The notes beneath the pieces are model-generated. The model was given only the letters and a program-made list of their open reading frames with translations. It did no database searches and was not told the DNA's origin. Of a DNA stretch of 64,000 nucleotides, positions 55,132 through 64,000 are shown in pieces. Positions within the stretch are counted from its first letter, which is position 1, and each line of letters opens with the position of its first letter. Source of the DNA: Gynuella sunshinyii YC6258 (lineage in GTDB: Bacteria; Pseudomonadota; Gammaproteobacteria; Pseudomonadales; Natronospirillaceae); contig NZ_CP007142.1 of NCBI RefSeq assembly GCF_000940805.1, forward strand, positions 5,866,593 to 5,930,592. The letters are read 5' to 3'. The position numbers and the translations under genes were made by a program.

Positions 55132-55530
55132 TTAAGAAAACTCTAAAAAACGACCGGCTTTTCCGGTGTCTTTTAACAGCTTGGGCTGGCGCCAATTCCG
55201 GCAAAGACATTCCCAACAAACATATGAATTGGCATCAAATGCATGAGGAGTGTCTGATTCAACGTGAATATGTGCCGCAAAATTGTCAGACAAAAGACAT
55301 TTTCGTGCCTGCCTGACGAGATAACCAAAGACACTTGAGATATGAATGAAAGGCTGTGTATATCGTCTCTGACCAGAACAAAACATGAGATCATAAAGAC
55401 CCATGTACCCGATGAAGCAATCAGGCTCTTCATCTGATTCAACCAGCAGAAAATAATATTCTTGAACGAGCGACCACCCCACCCCATAACACGATGATGT
55501 CTGACTGGAAAACATATAAACCGGTTTCAT
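55132..55530 (-). CDS. Unknown 132-aa protein of the biosynthetic operon
   Basis: A 132-aa protein (MKPVYMFSSQTSSCYGVGWS). I do not recognise a family. It has no signal peptide and is rich in aromatic residues and Cys. A good SD (GAGGTG) lies 5 nt before the ATG, and it is in line between the enoyl reductase and PKS genes, which supports a real gene. It might be a pathway accessory protein, but there is no evidence for any one role. Confidence 0.65.
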   Translation of the reverse strand: MKPVYMFSSQTSSCYGVGWSLVQEYYFLLVESDEEPDCFIGYMGLYDLMFCSGQRRYTQPFIHISSVFGYLVRQARKCLLSDNFAAHIHVESDTPHAFDANSYVCWECLCRNWRQPKLLKDTGKAGRFLEFS

Positions 55531-55615
55531 CTGTCACCTCATTGATAGAGATAGAAATCACTGTTTATGTCAGCCGGGCACATGGCACTGTCAGTCCGGC
55601 GTCAATGTTTTCGGG

Positions 55616-57010
55616 TTAATGGTCTGAAAAGAATTGCCGGAATCTTTCTGACAAGAGTCGCGCGGCATGGCTCATCAGATACTCACACAACCAGACCACA
55701 CTACGGTTCTGCCAATGTTCCTGAGCGGTTCCCAGTAGTAATTGATTGAGCGCGCCCAGTGCGGGTCCACAATGAATCTGATAGTCAACCTTGTTGTGTT
55801 CATCGCCACGCAGGGCAAGCCGGGTTGTGTGGATAAAATACCAACGGAAAACAGCGGCCATTTTTTTTCTGGGATTGGTTTCCATGAACGCCAGCTGAGC
55901 AGGCCGGCTTTTTTGCATATGCGTTCGGGTTTGCTGCCAGATCTCATCGATACTGCATTTAAACAAACTCGTTTCCAGCTGCCGGATAACATCCTCAGGC
56001 ATATCATCGAGAGATTGATATTGATTGTATAAGCGATAGAGTTTGTTGGCCCTGGCCGGGAAAAAGACGCCTTTTTTCATGACCTGAACTGTCGCACCGG
56101 TTTCAAACATGTCACCGGCAGGCGCGTAATCGGTATCGTTGATATTTATGTTTTGTAACAGATCCTTAACGGCAGGACTGGTGGCAGCTTCTATGGAACA
56201 TTGGTTGATGGAACCGGTGGTAATAAAATCGGCGCCCATGAAGAACGCCGTCATGACGGCTTCCGGAGTTCCGATTCCGCCGGCCAGGCCGACACGAATC
56301 GGTTGAACGTATTGTTGCCGGATCTGAACCTGTTCCCTTAAATGCATGATGGCGGGCAATAATACACTGGCATTTCCACGGTCTGTATGGCCCCCTGAAT
56401 CCGCTTCGACACAAATATCCTGTGCCAATGGAATATGCTGTGCCAGTTCAGCCTGTTCTACAGTGATCAACCCCTGTGATAACAACTTATCAACCATACG
56501 AGAGGGTGCCGGTCGCATGAACATCTCTGCCACTTCCGAGTGAGACACCTTCGCCATCACAGTATTGCCGCATTGAACCTCACCACGGGCATTGCGATGG
56601 AGACCCTGTAATCGATAACGTACAATGGCTGGCGTCAGCTCCATATAGGCCGCCGCTTCAACATACCGCACATTATTTCGAAGCAGGATGTCCACGCGCT
56701 TCATCTCTTTTTCGGGTGTTGCATAATCCGGTAGCAAGTTGACCCCAAATGTCTCACTTTCAGTCAACGCCGCGTGAATGCTTGTGATGGCCTGTTCGAG
56801 CACGGTATCGGATAAACCGCCGGCGCCAAAAAAACTCATGAGTCCGGCTTTCGCCATGGCCACCACCATCTCAACCGAGGCAATCCCTTTATACATTGCT
56901 CCAGCGACATAAGCGTATTTCACCCGATAGTCCCGCCTGAACATTTCATTACCAAACTTATCAGCTGAAAAAGCGCTACCGTGCCCAAGCATATTCAATG
57001 CTTCAATCAT
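55616..57010 (-). CDS. PfaD-family trans-acting enoyl reductase
   Basis: A 464-aa flavoprotein of the PfaD/nitronate monooxygenase TIM-barrel group, as used by trans-AT PKSs to reduce enoyl-ACP. Signatures: GAMYKGIASVEMVVAMAKAG, FFGAGGLS, CVEADSGGHTDRGNA, VGLAGGIGTPEAVMTAFFMGADFI (FMN phosphate site) and SINQCSIEAATS. The ATG at 57008-57010 (MIEALNMLG) overlaps the upstream desaturase stop by 8 bp; longer readings intrude into that gene. Its substrate could be the product of the module 2 dehydratase. Confidence 0.9.
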   Translation of the reverse strand: MIEALNMLGHGSAFSADKFGNEMFRRDYRVKYAYVAGAMYKGIASVEMVVAMAKAGLMSFFGAGGLSDTVLEQAITSIHAALTESETFGVNLLPDYATPEKEMKRVDILLRNNVRYVEAAAYMELTPAIVRYRLQGLHRNARGEVQCGNTVMAKVSHSEVAEMFMRPAPSRMVDKLLSQGLITVEQAELAQHIPLAQDICVEADSGGHTDRGNASVLLPAIMHLREQVQIRQQYVQPIRVGLAGGIGTPEAVMTAFFMGADFITTGSINQCSIEAATSPAVKDLLQNININDTDYAPAGDMFETGATVQVMKKGVFFPARANKLYRLYNQYQSLDDMPEDVIRQLETSLFKCSIDEIWQQTRTHMQKSRPAQLAFMETNPRKKMAAVFRWYFIHTTRLALRGDEHNKVDYQIHCGPALGALNQLLLGTAQEHWQNRSVVWLCEYLMSHAARLLSERFRQFFSDH

Positions 57011-57935
57011 GCTCACCCGATACCTTTGGCCTCGCGGTATCATTGTTGGAATAAGCCAACCGCTTCCAGGTAAACGGTGCCAGTATCTGGCCGATATAGT
57101 TTTGCGGATATTCGCGAATCGCTCCGCCAATACCAAGTTCCGCCGGGCCATTCCGATCCGGCAGGTAATATGAACCAAACACGATGTCCCAGATGATCAG
57201 GTTATCGCCATAATTAAGCGCTTCCTTGACGATCTTGGAATGATGCCAGCGATGCAGATCCGAAGTACTGAATATCGAATTAAAAACGCCATAGCGAATA
57301 TCGATGTTACAGTGTTGCAGCAGACTCGTGACACCAATAAAACAGGTAAACATGGCCATGAGCTCCACAGGTGCGCCCAATAACACCATCGGCGCTGTTT
57401 GCGCAACATAAAACAGTATTGTTTCGAATGGATGGACCCGGACAGAATTGAACGAATACAAACGACTCACTGAATGATGAACAGAATGGATACGCCAGAG
57501 GAAATCCACCGTGTGCATGAACCTGTGCACCCAATAGGTAAAAAAGTCGACCAGAATAACCACCAGCACAAACTGAATCAGCAACGGCCATTTGGCTGGC
57601 CACAACGCAAATGGAATAATCGAAGAGACGTAGCTCGCCAGCATAAACAACGGGATATATAACAAAGCTCTAATTAAGGAAACCGTCACACCTGCCGAAA
57701 GAAAGAAGTGGGCAATATCAGTCTTGATATCTTTTTGTGGTTTAACCCACTCTCGCTTAAACGGCATCCACCATTCCAACGCCAGAATGACACCACAGGA
57801 AGCAAAAAAGAATAAAATGACGGTCGTCGCTTCTGCAAACCCGGAGACAATCATGGCATACGACCCCAGGACGGTTAATAGCAGCCAGGATGGATAAAAG
57901 AATCGTGAAACTGCACTTTTCATAATTTGAGCCAT
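57003..57935 (-). CDS. Fatty acid hydroxylase/sterol desaturase-superfamily membrane protein (first of the operon)
   Basis: A 310-aa membrane protein with four or more hydrophobic segments and the His clusters of the di-iron superfamily: HRFMH (HxxxH), HSVHH (HxxHH) and HRWHH (HxxHH). Such enzymes hydroxylate, desaturate or otherwise oxidise lipid-like chains. The start at 57935 (MAQIMKSAVSR) has GAGGAAA upstream; a longer reading from 58001 has no such support. It overlaps the PfaD-like gene and is first in the operon, so it may oxidise the polyketide (inference). Confidence 0.85.
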   Translation of the reverse strand: MAQIMKSAVSRFFYPSWLLLTVLGSYAMIVSGFAEATTVILFFFASCGVILALEWWMPFKREWVKPQKDIKTDIAHFFLSAGVTVSLIRALLYIPLFMLASYVSSIIPFALWPAKWPLLIQFVLVVILVDFFTYWVHRFMHTVDFLWRIHSVHHSVSRLYSFNSVRVHPFETILFYVAQTAPMVLLGAPVELMAMFTCFIGVTSLLQHCNIDIRYGVFNSIFSTSDLHRWHHSKIVKEALNYGDNLIIWDIVFGSYYLPDRNGPAELGIGGAIREYPQNYIGQILAPFTWKRLAYSNNDTARPKVSGEHD

Positions 57936-58932
57936 CCGGCTTTCCTCGTTGATCGTTGTTCGAAAAAAATGGTTTACGTCATCTGTACACAAATGAATCA
58001 TGTTTTCGAAGACGTATAATTACCATCCATCGCTAAAAAAACCGAAACCATTAAACAGACATTATTGAAACCACTGAATTATTAACTTCATTTTTTATTT
58101 TTCGAGATCCTATATTACGGAAATATGTGAATCAACAAATACTATTTGTACTTACTAAAAACCATCAAAACCATGAACAATATTTACCAGCCACCTCATC
58201 TCTCAGCGGCGACTAAACCATACTTTAGTATGAACAAAAACATAAATACGAATCGACTTAAATCACTGATTTATCAGAGCATTTCAATCCAAATGAAGGT
58301 AAAAAACCATATCAGCACATACCAAAGACCAGATTGCCATATTTTTGGAATAATGATATTCAACAAAAAGTTATGGACACATCCGGACAATACAAACCAC
58401 ATACGTTCAGAAACTTATCAGCAGCTGAAATATTTATTTCATATAAAGATGACTACTATTTTTATACAAATTTTTGTGTAACAAACCGGACAAAAATGCC
58501 GGTATGATATTTCATCAACCCGACAAACATGTATGCCGGGTTAACAGCGTGATGCAGGGAAGCACCTAGGGGACCTCTGAAAAACAGGAATAGTTTTGAT
58601 GCAGGCGAGGAAGCACCACTCGCAACACCGCAGTTTACTGGCGTAAATGAGGATGTGAGACTGGGGCTGACAAAGTCCTGCGCGAAAATAGGCCATTTTT
58701 CAGAGGTTCCCTAGATGTCGCATACCATTGGTAACAGCCAATGCACCCCGGGAAATCAGGCAGCCTGACGATTCGGTGTTTCGAGCAGCACCAACAGGTT
58801 TCCAGGGGTGGCTATTAAACAGATCAGGGCGATCTATTTAATTGCCGGATTAATAGAAACACTCGCAAGTTCGGTTCTACAGAAATTTCCAAAACAGACT
58901 CTGTTTTAAGTGCATGAGTAGAGGCAGTCATT
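57936..58932. other. Divergent spacer with operon promoter region and a MITE
   Basis: About 1 kb between two divergent desaturase-type genes. The part from 57990 to 58480 is A+T-rich compared with its neighbours and probably contains the promoter of the biosynthetic operon. A 149-bp MITE sits at 58566-58714. The AT-rich 111-residue reading at 58146-58481 (plus) does not look like a protein. Confidence 0.55.
58566..58714. mobile_element. MITE with inverted repeats and CTAG target duplication
   Basis: Terminal inverted repeats: left GGGACCTCTGAAAAACAGG, and right, read on the other strand, GGAACCTCTGAAAAATGG. They are flanked by CTAG at 58566-58569 and 58711-58714, a 4-bp target duplication as produced by IS5-group transposases. 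The 149-bp element has no coding capacity. It lies in the promoter region between two divergent genes. Confidence 0.8.
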
Positions 58933-59664
58933 ATGTATGTAAGCTTTTTTGTTTTTCTGGCATTTTTAATTATTCTTGAGTGGTTTTATAAAGCCAGGAA
59001 TTATCCGGCAATCCCCTGGTGGAAGACCCGGGCGATCTGCATAACGGTATTCACACTCAGTTGTGCTCAGCTGTTTTCCATCTGGTTTGACACAGTCATT
59101 CCTGATGTGATGCTGGTAAACACATCAGCATACCTGCCAGCCCCGTTAGCCGGTCTCGTGGGATTCATGTGGGCCACGCTCGCCGTCTATTGGTGGCACC
59201 TTGCCATGCATAAGAGTGACTTGCTGTGGCGATTGTTTCATCAGCTGCACCACAGCCCCCAACGTATAGAACTGCTGGCAACTTTTTATACCCACCCACT
59301 GAACTCTATCTCCGTTACTTTCTTTGGCAGCATTATGGTGCATATCATTGGCCTGAATATCGAAGCCGTCGGCTGGTACGCCATCATTTATTCCATGGCA
59401 TCAGTGTTTAATCATGTCAACATCAGCGTCCCCCGCTGGATCGGTTATTTCATTCAGACACCGGACATGCACCGGGTCCATCACGAGTACCAGAGACATC
59501 AAAACAACTACGCCGAGTTTCCCCTTTGGGATATGTTATTCGGCACCTACCGCAATCCAGAGAAAGCGCCTGAGCGGTGCGGTTTTGATACCGATAAAGA
59601 AATTAAAGTCTTTTCCATGTTGATGCTGAAAGACGTGCATAAACGTGCCAAGGTACCCGAGTGA
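58933..59664 (+). CDS. Fatty acid hydroxylase/sterol desaturase-superfamily membrane protein (second)
   Basis: A 243-aa membrane protein of the same superfamily as the first operon gene but not a close copy. His motifs: HLAMH (HxxxH), HQLHH (HxxHH), FNHVN and HRVHH (HxxHH). Four hydrophobic stretches are visible. AGAGG precedes the ATG. It points away from the biosynthetic operon across a shared spacer and may be co-regulated with it (inference), or may serve in membrane lipid oxidation. Confidence 0.85.
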   Translation: MYVSFFVFLAFLIILEWFYKARNYPAIPWWKTRAICITVFTLSCAQLFSIWFDTVIPDVMLVNTSAYLPAPLAGLVGFMWATLAVYWWHLAMHKSDLLWRLFHQLHHSPQRIELLATFYTHPLNSISVTFFGSIMVHIIGLNIEAVGWYAIIYSMASVFNHVNISVPRWIGYFIQTPDMHRVHHEYQRHQNNYAEFPLWDMLFGTYRNPEKAPERCGFDTDKEIKVFSMLMLKDVHKRAKVPE

Positions 59665-59957
59665 CAGGACGGTGCCGCGTTAAACGTCAGATACGCGGCC
59701 GTTTCACAGATACGCTGGTTTGTGGTGAAGTCTTCAGGAATGGGAAACAGCTTGTGAACGCTGAACTCATACGGAGTGACTGACGATCCCGGGCCTAAGT
59801 TGTGCTCTGCGTCGTTCAGTCACTGATGATTGGCGGGTTTGGTGGTCTTTCTATTGAGGTTTCAGACTCATAGCCGGGGCGATATTATTAACAGACGCCC
59901 ATGCCAACCATTAGTCTGACGCAAATACTATTAATCCCGACCGAAATCCTTGTCAGA

Positions 59958-60512
59958 TTAATGATCCTCAAACACATACGCGTTGAGAATATGATCCTGC
60001 CATTCGCCATTTATTTTCAGATAGGATTCTGCATAACCTTCACGGACAAACCCGAGCCTTTTCAACAGCTTTGAGCTGCGTTTATTGGTCACCAGGTGAT
60101 TGGCCATAACCCTGTGCAACCCATAACGGGTTTTGATGTATTGCATGGCATCGGTCAATGCTTCAAACATCACGCCTTTACCCTCCATTTTTCCGTCAAC
60201 TGAAAATCCCAAATGGCAGGCCTGGAATACCCCCATGACAAAATTACTGAAGTTGATGTTGCCAATAATCGTGCTGGAGTCTTTTTCCGTGATCATAAAC
60301 GATATACCGCGCTGGTTTTTTTCGTCTTCCATCATCATCTGAATACGCTGGCGAATGTTTTCGAGTTCGTAGTAGTCATCTCCTCTTAGCGGCTCAAAAG
60401 GTGCCAGCCGCTCTTTATTACGAAGCAGAAAACTCTGGAACGCCTCAGCCATATCGGTTGTCACGCTATACACATCCAGGCGCGCGGTGCTGAATACTTT
60501 GTTTTGATACAT
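59958..60512 (-). CDS. RimJ/RimL-like GNAT acetyltransferase
   Basis: A 184-aa GNAT N-acetyltransferase. The core pattern is visible: FMITEKDSSTIIGNINFSN, CHLGFSVDGKMEGKGVMFEAL (acetyl-CoA binding), and a C-terminal SSKLLKRLGFVREGYAES. This is the layout of RimJ-type ribosomal-protein or small-molecule acetyltransferases. The ATG at 60510-60512 (MYQNKVFS) with AGAGGA 6 nt upstream is preferred to a longer reading starting at 60626. Confidence 0.88.
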   Translation of the reverse strand: MYQNKVFSTARLDVYSVTTDMAEAFQSFLLRNKERLAPFEPLRGDDYYELENIRQRIQMMMEDEKNQRGISFMITEKDSSTIIGNINFSNFVMGVFQACHLGFSVDGKMEGKGVMFEALTDAMQYIKTRYGLHRVMANHLVTNKRSSKLLKRLGFVREGYAESYLKINGEWQDHILNAYVFEDH

Positions 60513-60626
60513 AAAAAATCCTCTGGAAAAATTGTCTATCAGTCCCATAACTATCACGCTGAATAGTGTTGGTGAGCACAAATCTACGCGGTTCTGCCAA
60601 TCGTTATTCAACGGTTTTGTTAACAT

Positions 60627-61243
60627 TCAGAGATCGTAAAATGAGGGTTGAATAAATGGATGTCGACACCTCCGTTTATCGTGTGCAATAAAGATATGCA
60701 TTCGTGCAGATGGCGGTTTCAGGATGTCTGGCGACAACCGTTCTCTGCAGAACCGTTGGACGCGGTCTTTGTGAGATAACACTGCCCCCCGTGTTTCTCT
60801 TTTGGCCAGAAGGGCGGCGGATGATAGTGAAAGAAGAACGGCAGATCAAACCGGAATTCGCCAGCAAACAACGTTTTTCACGCTCATGTCGTTTAACACA
60901 AACATTTATGTCGCAAACTATCACGAGCAAATCAGGCCGGCACGGAAACCGGTACGATCCCCCCACTCCCCCAACACTTTACTCCACCCGAAGTTCGGGT
61001 TACTGTTGCGCCGCGCTGGCAAAATCCAGCGTCGGGATTAGCACCCTGTTAACCTCTTAGTGGCAGTATCTGAGGCACCCTGTGCCAAAATCAGATGCTG
61101 GAGCCCTGCTCATCTTATCGTTTTGGCAGGCCGTACGGGCCAGCGTTTGCTGGGCCGCTTTCCACTAAGGGCGGTAGTGCTAACCCGTTTCGGCCTGCCC
61201 CCAGTCGCTTAGCACCGACTGAGGGCATTGGGATCTCTTCTTA
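60627..61243. other. Spacer with no recognised gene
   Basis: About 620 bp. Readings on both strands (60704-61060 plus, 60676-60966 minus) look like chance frames and resemble no family. Near 61200 there is a short inverted repeat, CAGTCG (61202) and CGACTG (61216). Nothing else was seen. Confidence 0.5.
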
Positions 61244-61255
61244 GTGGAGTCACTT

Positions 61256-61549
61256 ATGTCTTCTATACAACTCTCCGACGCACAAACCACCCAACTGTTG
61301 ACCCGGCATTGCCTGAGCGTGCGCGACCAGTACGGACAAATTCATCACCTTTCTGATCTCAGAGCCTTTGGACTGGCTCATACCCAACGCGAAGCCTGCA
61401 CCCAGGTCAGCGAGATACTGGCGTTCATGCAGGCCCAGCTGGGTTTGTACGATCACCCTTCGTTTAATGGCATGGATGAGACAGCACTGATCGGCCAGAC
61501 GTTGATGATGAGTGTTTGTCGTGCCCTGCTGGCCCTGCCGGAGCGCTAA
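61256..61549 (+). CDS. Small unknown protein
   Basis: A 97-aa protein starting MSSIQLSDAQTTQLLTRHCL. No signal peptide or membrane helix. GGAG lies 6 nt before the ATG at 61256, and the composition is normal for a soluble helical protein. I do not recognise a family. A partial MITE copy begins at the stop codon. Confidence 0.6.
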   Translation: MSSIQLSDAQTTQLLTRHCLSVRDQYGQIHHLSDLRAFGLAHTQREACTQVSEILAFMQAQLGLYDHPSFNGMDETALIGQTLMMSVCRALLALPER

Positions 61550-61590
61550 GGAGCCATCTGAAAAATGGCCTGTTTTTCACAAAGCAGCAG
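61549..61590. repeat. Partial copy of the MITE end
   Basis: The sequence GGAGCCATCTGAAAAATGGC, continuing about 20 bases, resembles the right end of the element at 58566-58714 read on the other strand (GGAACCTCTGAAAAATGGCC). The other end is not found, so it is a fragment or a solo end. Confidence 0.5.
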
Positions 61591-61623
61591 TGATATTACC
61601 GGGTCCGCCACCGGATATGGATA

Positions 61624-62592
61624 TTATCCGTCGATGGAATGTTCCCGGCCCTGAAAGGTTCTGCGCCAGTCCTGCGGGGAGACCTGGAACTGCTTTTTAA
61701 ATTGTTGACGATACGTTACAGCGGAGTTGAATCCGGCCATTCCGGCGATGATCTCAATGGAGTGGCCAGTGCTTTCCAACAGCCGCTGGCTGAACTGCAA
61801 CCGCTCGCTGTTCAGCCAGTCGTTCACACTCATGCCCGTGGCACGCAGAAAGTGACGGGTAAAAGTCCGCCGGCTCATGCAGACGTGCTCCGCCAGGGAG
61901 TCGATGGTGTGTGCTTGTTGCAGGTTGCGGCGCAGGTAATCCAGCAGCGCGTTGATGTGGCTGTCCCGGGAAGTAACAGGGATCGGTCGTTCGATAAACT
62001 GTGCCTGTCCACCTTCACGATAGGGTGGAATGACCATGCTGCGGGCGATGCCGTTGGCCACTTGAGAACCATAATAACGACGCACCAGATGCAGGCAGCA
62101 ATCCAGCGCAGCAGCGGTGCCGGCGGAGGTGACGAGGCCGCCATCTTCTACGTACAACGCGTAGGTGTCCAATTGAACGGTTGGAAAGCGATGACAGAAA
62201 TCCGCTTCGTATTCCCAATGAGTGGCGGCTTTATGGCCGTCGAGCAATCCGCTATAAGCCAGCACGTAGGTGCCCAGACATAAACCAACCACCATTGCCC
62301 CGCGTTGATGGGCACGGCGCAGCGCATCCTGCATAAGTTGTGATGGCAACTGATCCGGATCCGGCCAATAGGGCACAATGATCATATCGGCATCGGCAAG
62401 CGCTTCCAGCCCATACTCCGTGTGCACCGAAAAGCCACTGTCTGAGGCAATCTGACCCGCCACTTCGGCACACAGTCGCAGACTGAAACGGCCGGCGGCA
62501 TAGCGTTCATGACCAAAAATGATGCTCGGAATCGAGAGGTGAAACGGGCTGAATCCGGGGGTAACGATGACAGCAACGGCAATTTCCGGCAT
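61624..62592 (-). CDS. GlxA-family transcriptional regulator (DJ-1/PfpI plus AraC HTH)
   Basis: A 322-aa protein. Residues 1-200 are a DJ-1/PfpI-like domain (IIVPYWPDP; VVGLCLGTYVLAYSGLLDG with the nucleophile-elbow Cys; THWEYEADF). The C-terminal AraC DNA-binding domain (about 215-315) has SLAEHVCMSRRTFTRHFLRA and AGFNSAVTYRQQFKKQFQVSP. GGAG precedes the ATG. Members sense small metabolites and often control catabolic or stress genes. No target is evident here. Confidence 0.9.
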   Translation of the reverse strand: MPEIAVAVIVTPGFSPFHLSIPSIIFGHERYAAGRFSLRLCAEVAGQIASDSGFSVHTEYGLEALADADMIIVPYWPDPDQLPSQLMQDALRRAHQRGAMVVGLCLGTYVLAYSGLLDGHKAATHWEYEADFCHRFPTVQLDTYALYVEDGGLVTSAGTAAALDCCLHLVRRYYGSQVANGIARSMVIPPYREGGQAQFIERPIPVTSRDSHINALLDYLRRNLQQAHTIDSLAEHVCMSRRTFTRHFLRATGMSVNDWLNSERLQFSQRLLESTGHSIEIIAGMAGFNSAVTYRQQFKKQFQVSPQDWRRTFQGREHSIDG

Positions 62593-62707
62593 GGATAAGA
62601 CTCCAGAGCTTAACAGCCCGATATGGATAAGACGGCAGGCAGTATAAGCGGGTCATGAGGTGTACAACAGTGGCCCGTGTGCATAAACCGATTGTATCAG
62701 GCCAACA

Positions 62708-62995
62708 TTAGCTCAGCCGCGAAAAGGCGGAACGGCAATGATGCTGGCTCAACCAGCCAGCCTGACCACGATCAGAGACAAAACAGACCTTGAACTGGGC
62801 CATACCGATTGAACCAAAGTACAGCCAGAGATTGGCATCCTGCTTATTGCGGGTGATGTACCAAAGACCATCACCATGGGCCTCACCCCAGCTGCTCACC
62901 CGATAAACTGCAAGATCCGCCTGACCGGGATGGTTGACGATAGCGACCCGGAAATGGGCCTCTCCCATCACATTGGTTTGAAAAATGCGCGCCAT
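62708..62995 (-). CDS. DUF6150-like small protein
   Basis: A 95-aa protein: GEAHFRVAIVNHPGQADLAV, then YRVSSWGEAHGDGLWYITRN, then GMAQFKVCFVSDRGQAGW. This matches my memory of small uncharacterised DUF6150 proteins. The role is unknown. Confidence 0.65.
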   Translation of the reverse strand: MARIFQTNVMGEAHFRVAIVNHPGQADLAVYRVSSWGEAHGDGLWYITRNKQDANLWLYFGSIGMAQFKVCFVSDRGQAGWLSQHHCRSAFSRLS

Positions 62996-63057
62996 ATTCT
63001 TGTGAACCTCGGTGTAAGGGTTAATACTGAGATCACCGCATCGCTCAGGATTCAGCC

Positions 63058-63483
63058 ATGAACTTTCATCTTGGTCTCCGCTACAACCGCCATCAGGTCT
63101 CGCTCATGAAGCAGACAGACCGCAGTCGTGAGGTACTCGGTGTGGCCTATCCTGAAGAGAGTGATCGCCGCGCCCGGATTCTGGAACAATGGGGCCGTTC
63201 CCCCTGGTCACCCCGGCATCAATCCGCCGCCACTATCGACATGCCACTATCGAGTCGGGCACAGGCTATATTGTCTTATCAACTGGCCGGCGACATTCGC
63301 ACCCGCCTCAACGGTGGCATGGAACCACAGATACAATCACGTCAGCAACTACAACCCGGCATACAGCAACGCATGCACCTGGGCAGCCAGGGCGCGCGAT
63401 TCGATCTGCAACCGATGCACGCTTCCCGGCACCGGGACATACCCGCAACCCCGGCCCGGCGTGCGGCTTATCACTCCGGTTAA
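63058..63483 (+). CDS. Hypothetical basic, Gln/Arg-rich protein
   Basis: A 141-aa reading, rich in Arg, Gln and His with few hydrophobic residues. AGGA lies upstream of the ATG. It is divergent from the DUF6150-like gene. Two other long frames overlap it, and none resembles a known family, so coding is uncertain. Confidence 0.4.
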   Translation: MNFHLGLRYNRHQVSLMKQTDRSREVLGVAYPEESDRRARILEQWGRSPWSPRHQSAATIDMPLSSRAQAILSYQLAGDIRTRLNGGMEPQIQSRQQLQPGIQQRMHLGSQGARFDLQPMHASRHRDIPATPARRAAYHSG

Positions 63484-64000
63484 TGTCACTTTAGTTGCTT
63501 TTTCGCACTCGTGTCCATTGATGACAGGCTGGTGGTGGCTTTGGGTTTCAGGGTCGGCTGAATCGAGCAGCTACTGGAAATGATTTTGTTAGGCAGCATC
63601 GGTCGAAAACAATCGGTTGGCATCGAGTAAGCGCAAGGCTCGCAGTGTGTGGTGCCATTCTGCCGAAATAAGTAACCCACTTAAGGGCATGCAGCCTGAG
63701 ATAGTTAAATATGTTTTTTATTCTGCTCTTCGGACTCTTGAAGAGTTAAAGCGCTGCAACAGTTGCGCGGTATGTTTGCGTCAACTGCCCATGACTGCCA
63801 AGGCAAAAGCTCAAAGGACTCAACCTTTGTGCCCTGATGGAAGATAATTTTCCATTCATCATTAAATTTTTACCACACGCTGCTACGAAGTGAATAACTA
63901 CCTTCGTCAGTATCGTTACCTTTTATAAAGACTCTAAAGACCTGCTGGCAGATGTCTTCATTGTGTTGTGAGAACTCGAAGTCCTGAACTACTGCACCCA
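63484..64000. other. Right end of the window, no recognised gene
   Basis: About 520 bp. Short frames on both strands look like chance. The A+T content rises near the edge. I see nothing reliable here. Confidence 0.5.

Noticed and set aside
58146-58481. 111-residue plus-strand reading in the divergent spacer
   Set aside because: Very A+T-rich, no SD, and it lies in a likely promoter region.
60676-61060. Overlapping readings on both strands downstream of the acetyltransferase
   Set aside because: No start signal, no family resemblance, and they overlap each other.
63128-63583. 151-residue reading overlapping the Gln/Arg-rich gene in another frame
   Set aside because: It is a frame shadow with no SD; the 63058-63483 reading has better signals but is itself uncertain.

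Overview
The window looks like chromosomal DNA of a marine-type gammaproteobacterium (Oceanospirillales-like; inference). The left end carries the order rnfH-ratA / smpB-ssrA that is typical of Gammaproteobacteria. Coding density is high, base composition is moderate, and most of the rest is accessory DNA. No RNA gene other than tmRNA and no CRISPR array was seen.

Layout. (1) 1-3.05 kb: rnfH (cut by the window edge), ratA and an NSS-type sodium symporter on the minus strand, then smpB and tmRNA on the plus strand. (2) 3.1-6 kb: a TetR-type regulator divergent from a VIT/vWA surface protein with a GlyGly-CTERM tail; three matching 13-bp palindromes lie between them. (3) 6.2-9 kb: a PIN toxin/HTH antitoxin pair, a NucS-like nuclease gene with a frameshifted 3' end, and a decayed RAYT transposase. 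(4) 9.2-15.6 kb: a metal-response cluster (two paralogous small proteins ending in Cys-Cys, a small secreted protein, ScsC/DsbA-like and ScsB-like thiol redox proteins, cytochrome c, multicopper oxidase) behind a promoter with the 19-bp spacer and dyad of a CueR/MerR promoter. (5) 15.6-22 kb: a relic of an NRPS condensation domain, then a compact restriction-modification operon (RHH protein, C5 cytosine methyltransferase, McrB-like AAA+ motor, McrC-like nuclease, Vsr). (6) 22.6-58 kb: a natural-product operon on the minus strand. (7) 58.5-64 kb: a 149-bp MITE, a second fatty acid hydroxylase/sterol desaturase-type protein, a RimJ-like acetyltransferase, a GlxA-type AraC regulator, a DUF6150-like protein and small unknowns.

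The centre of interest is the biosynthetic operon, read right to left: desaturase/hydroxylase, PfaD-type trans-enoyl reductase, a 132-aa unknown, a single 9,148-aa polyketide synthase, and a 1,656-aa NRPS joined by an ATGA overlap. The PKS has seven ketosynthases and no acyltransferase domain, so it is trans-AT; the AT is not in the window. It starts with an AprA/GphF-like loading region (MT1, pseudo-GNAT, MT2, ACP), the type known to make isobutyryl or pivaloyl starters. It carries six methyltransferase domains in total, one KS that has lost the HGTGT histidine, two tandem ACP pairs, and two cMT domains encoded by a 1,062-bp near-identical direct repeat. The NRPS has the unusual order T-C-T-A-C and no thioesterase. 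The predicted product is a heavily methylated, branched-starter polyketide joined to at least one amino acid. I do not recognise the pathway as a known one.
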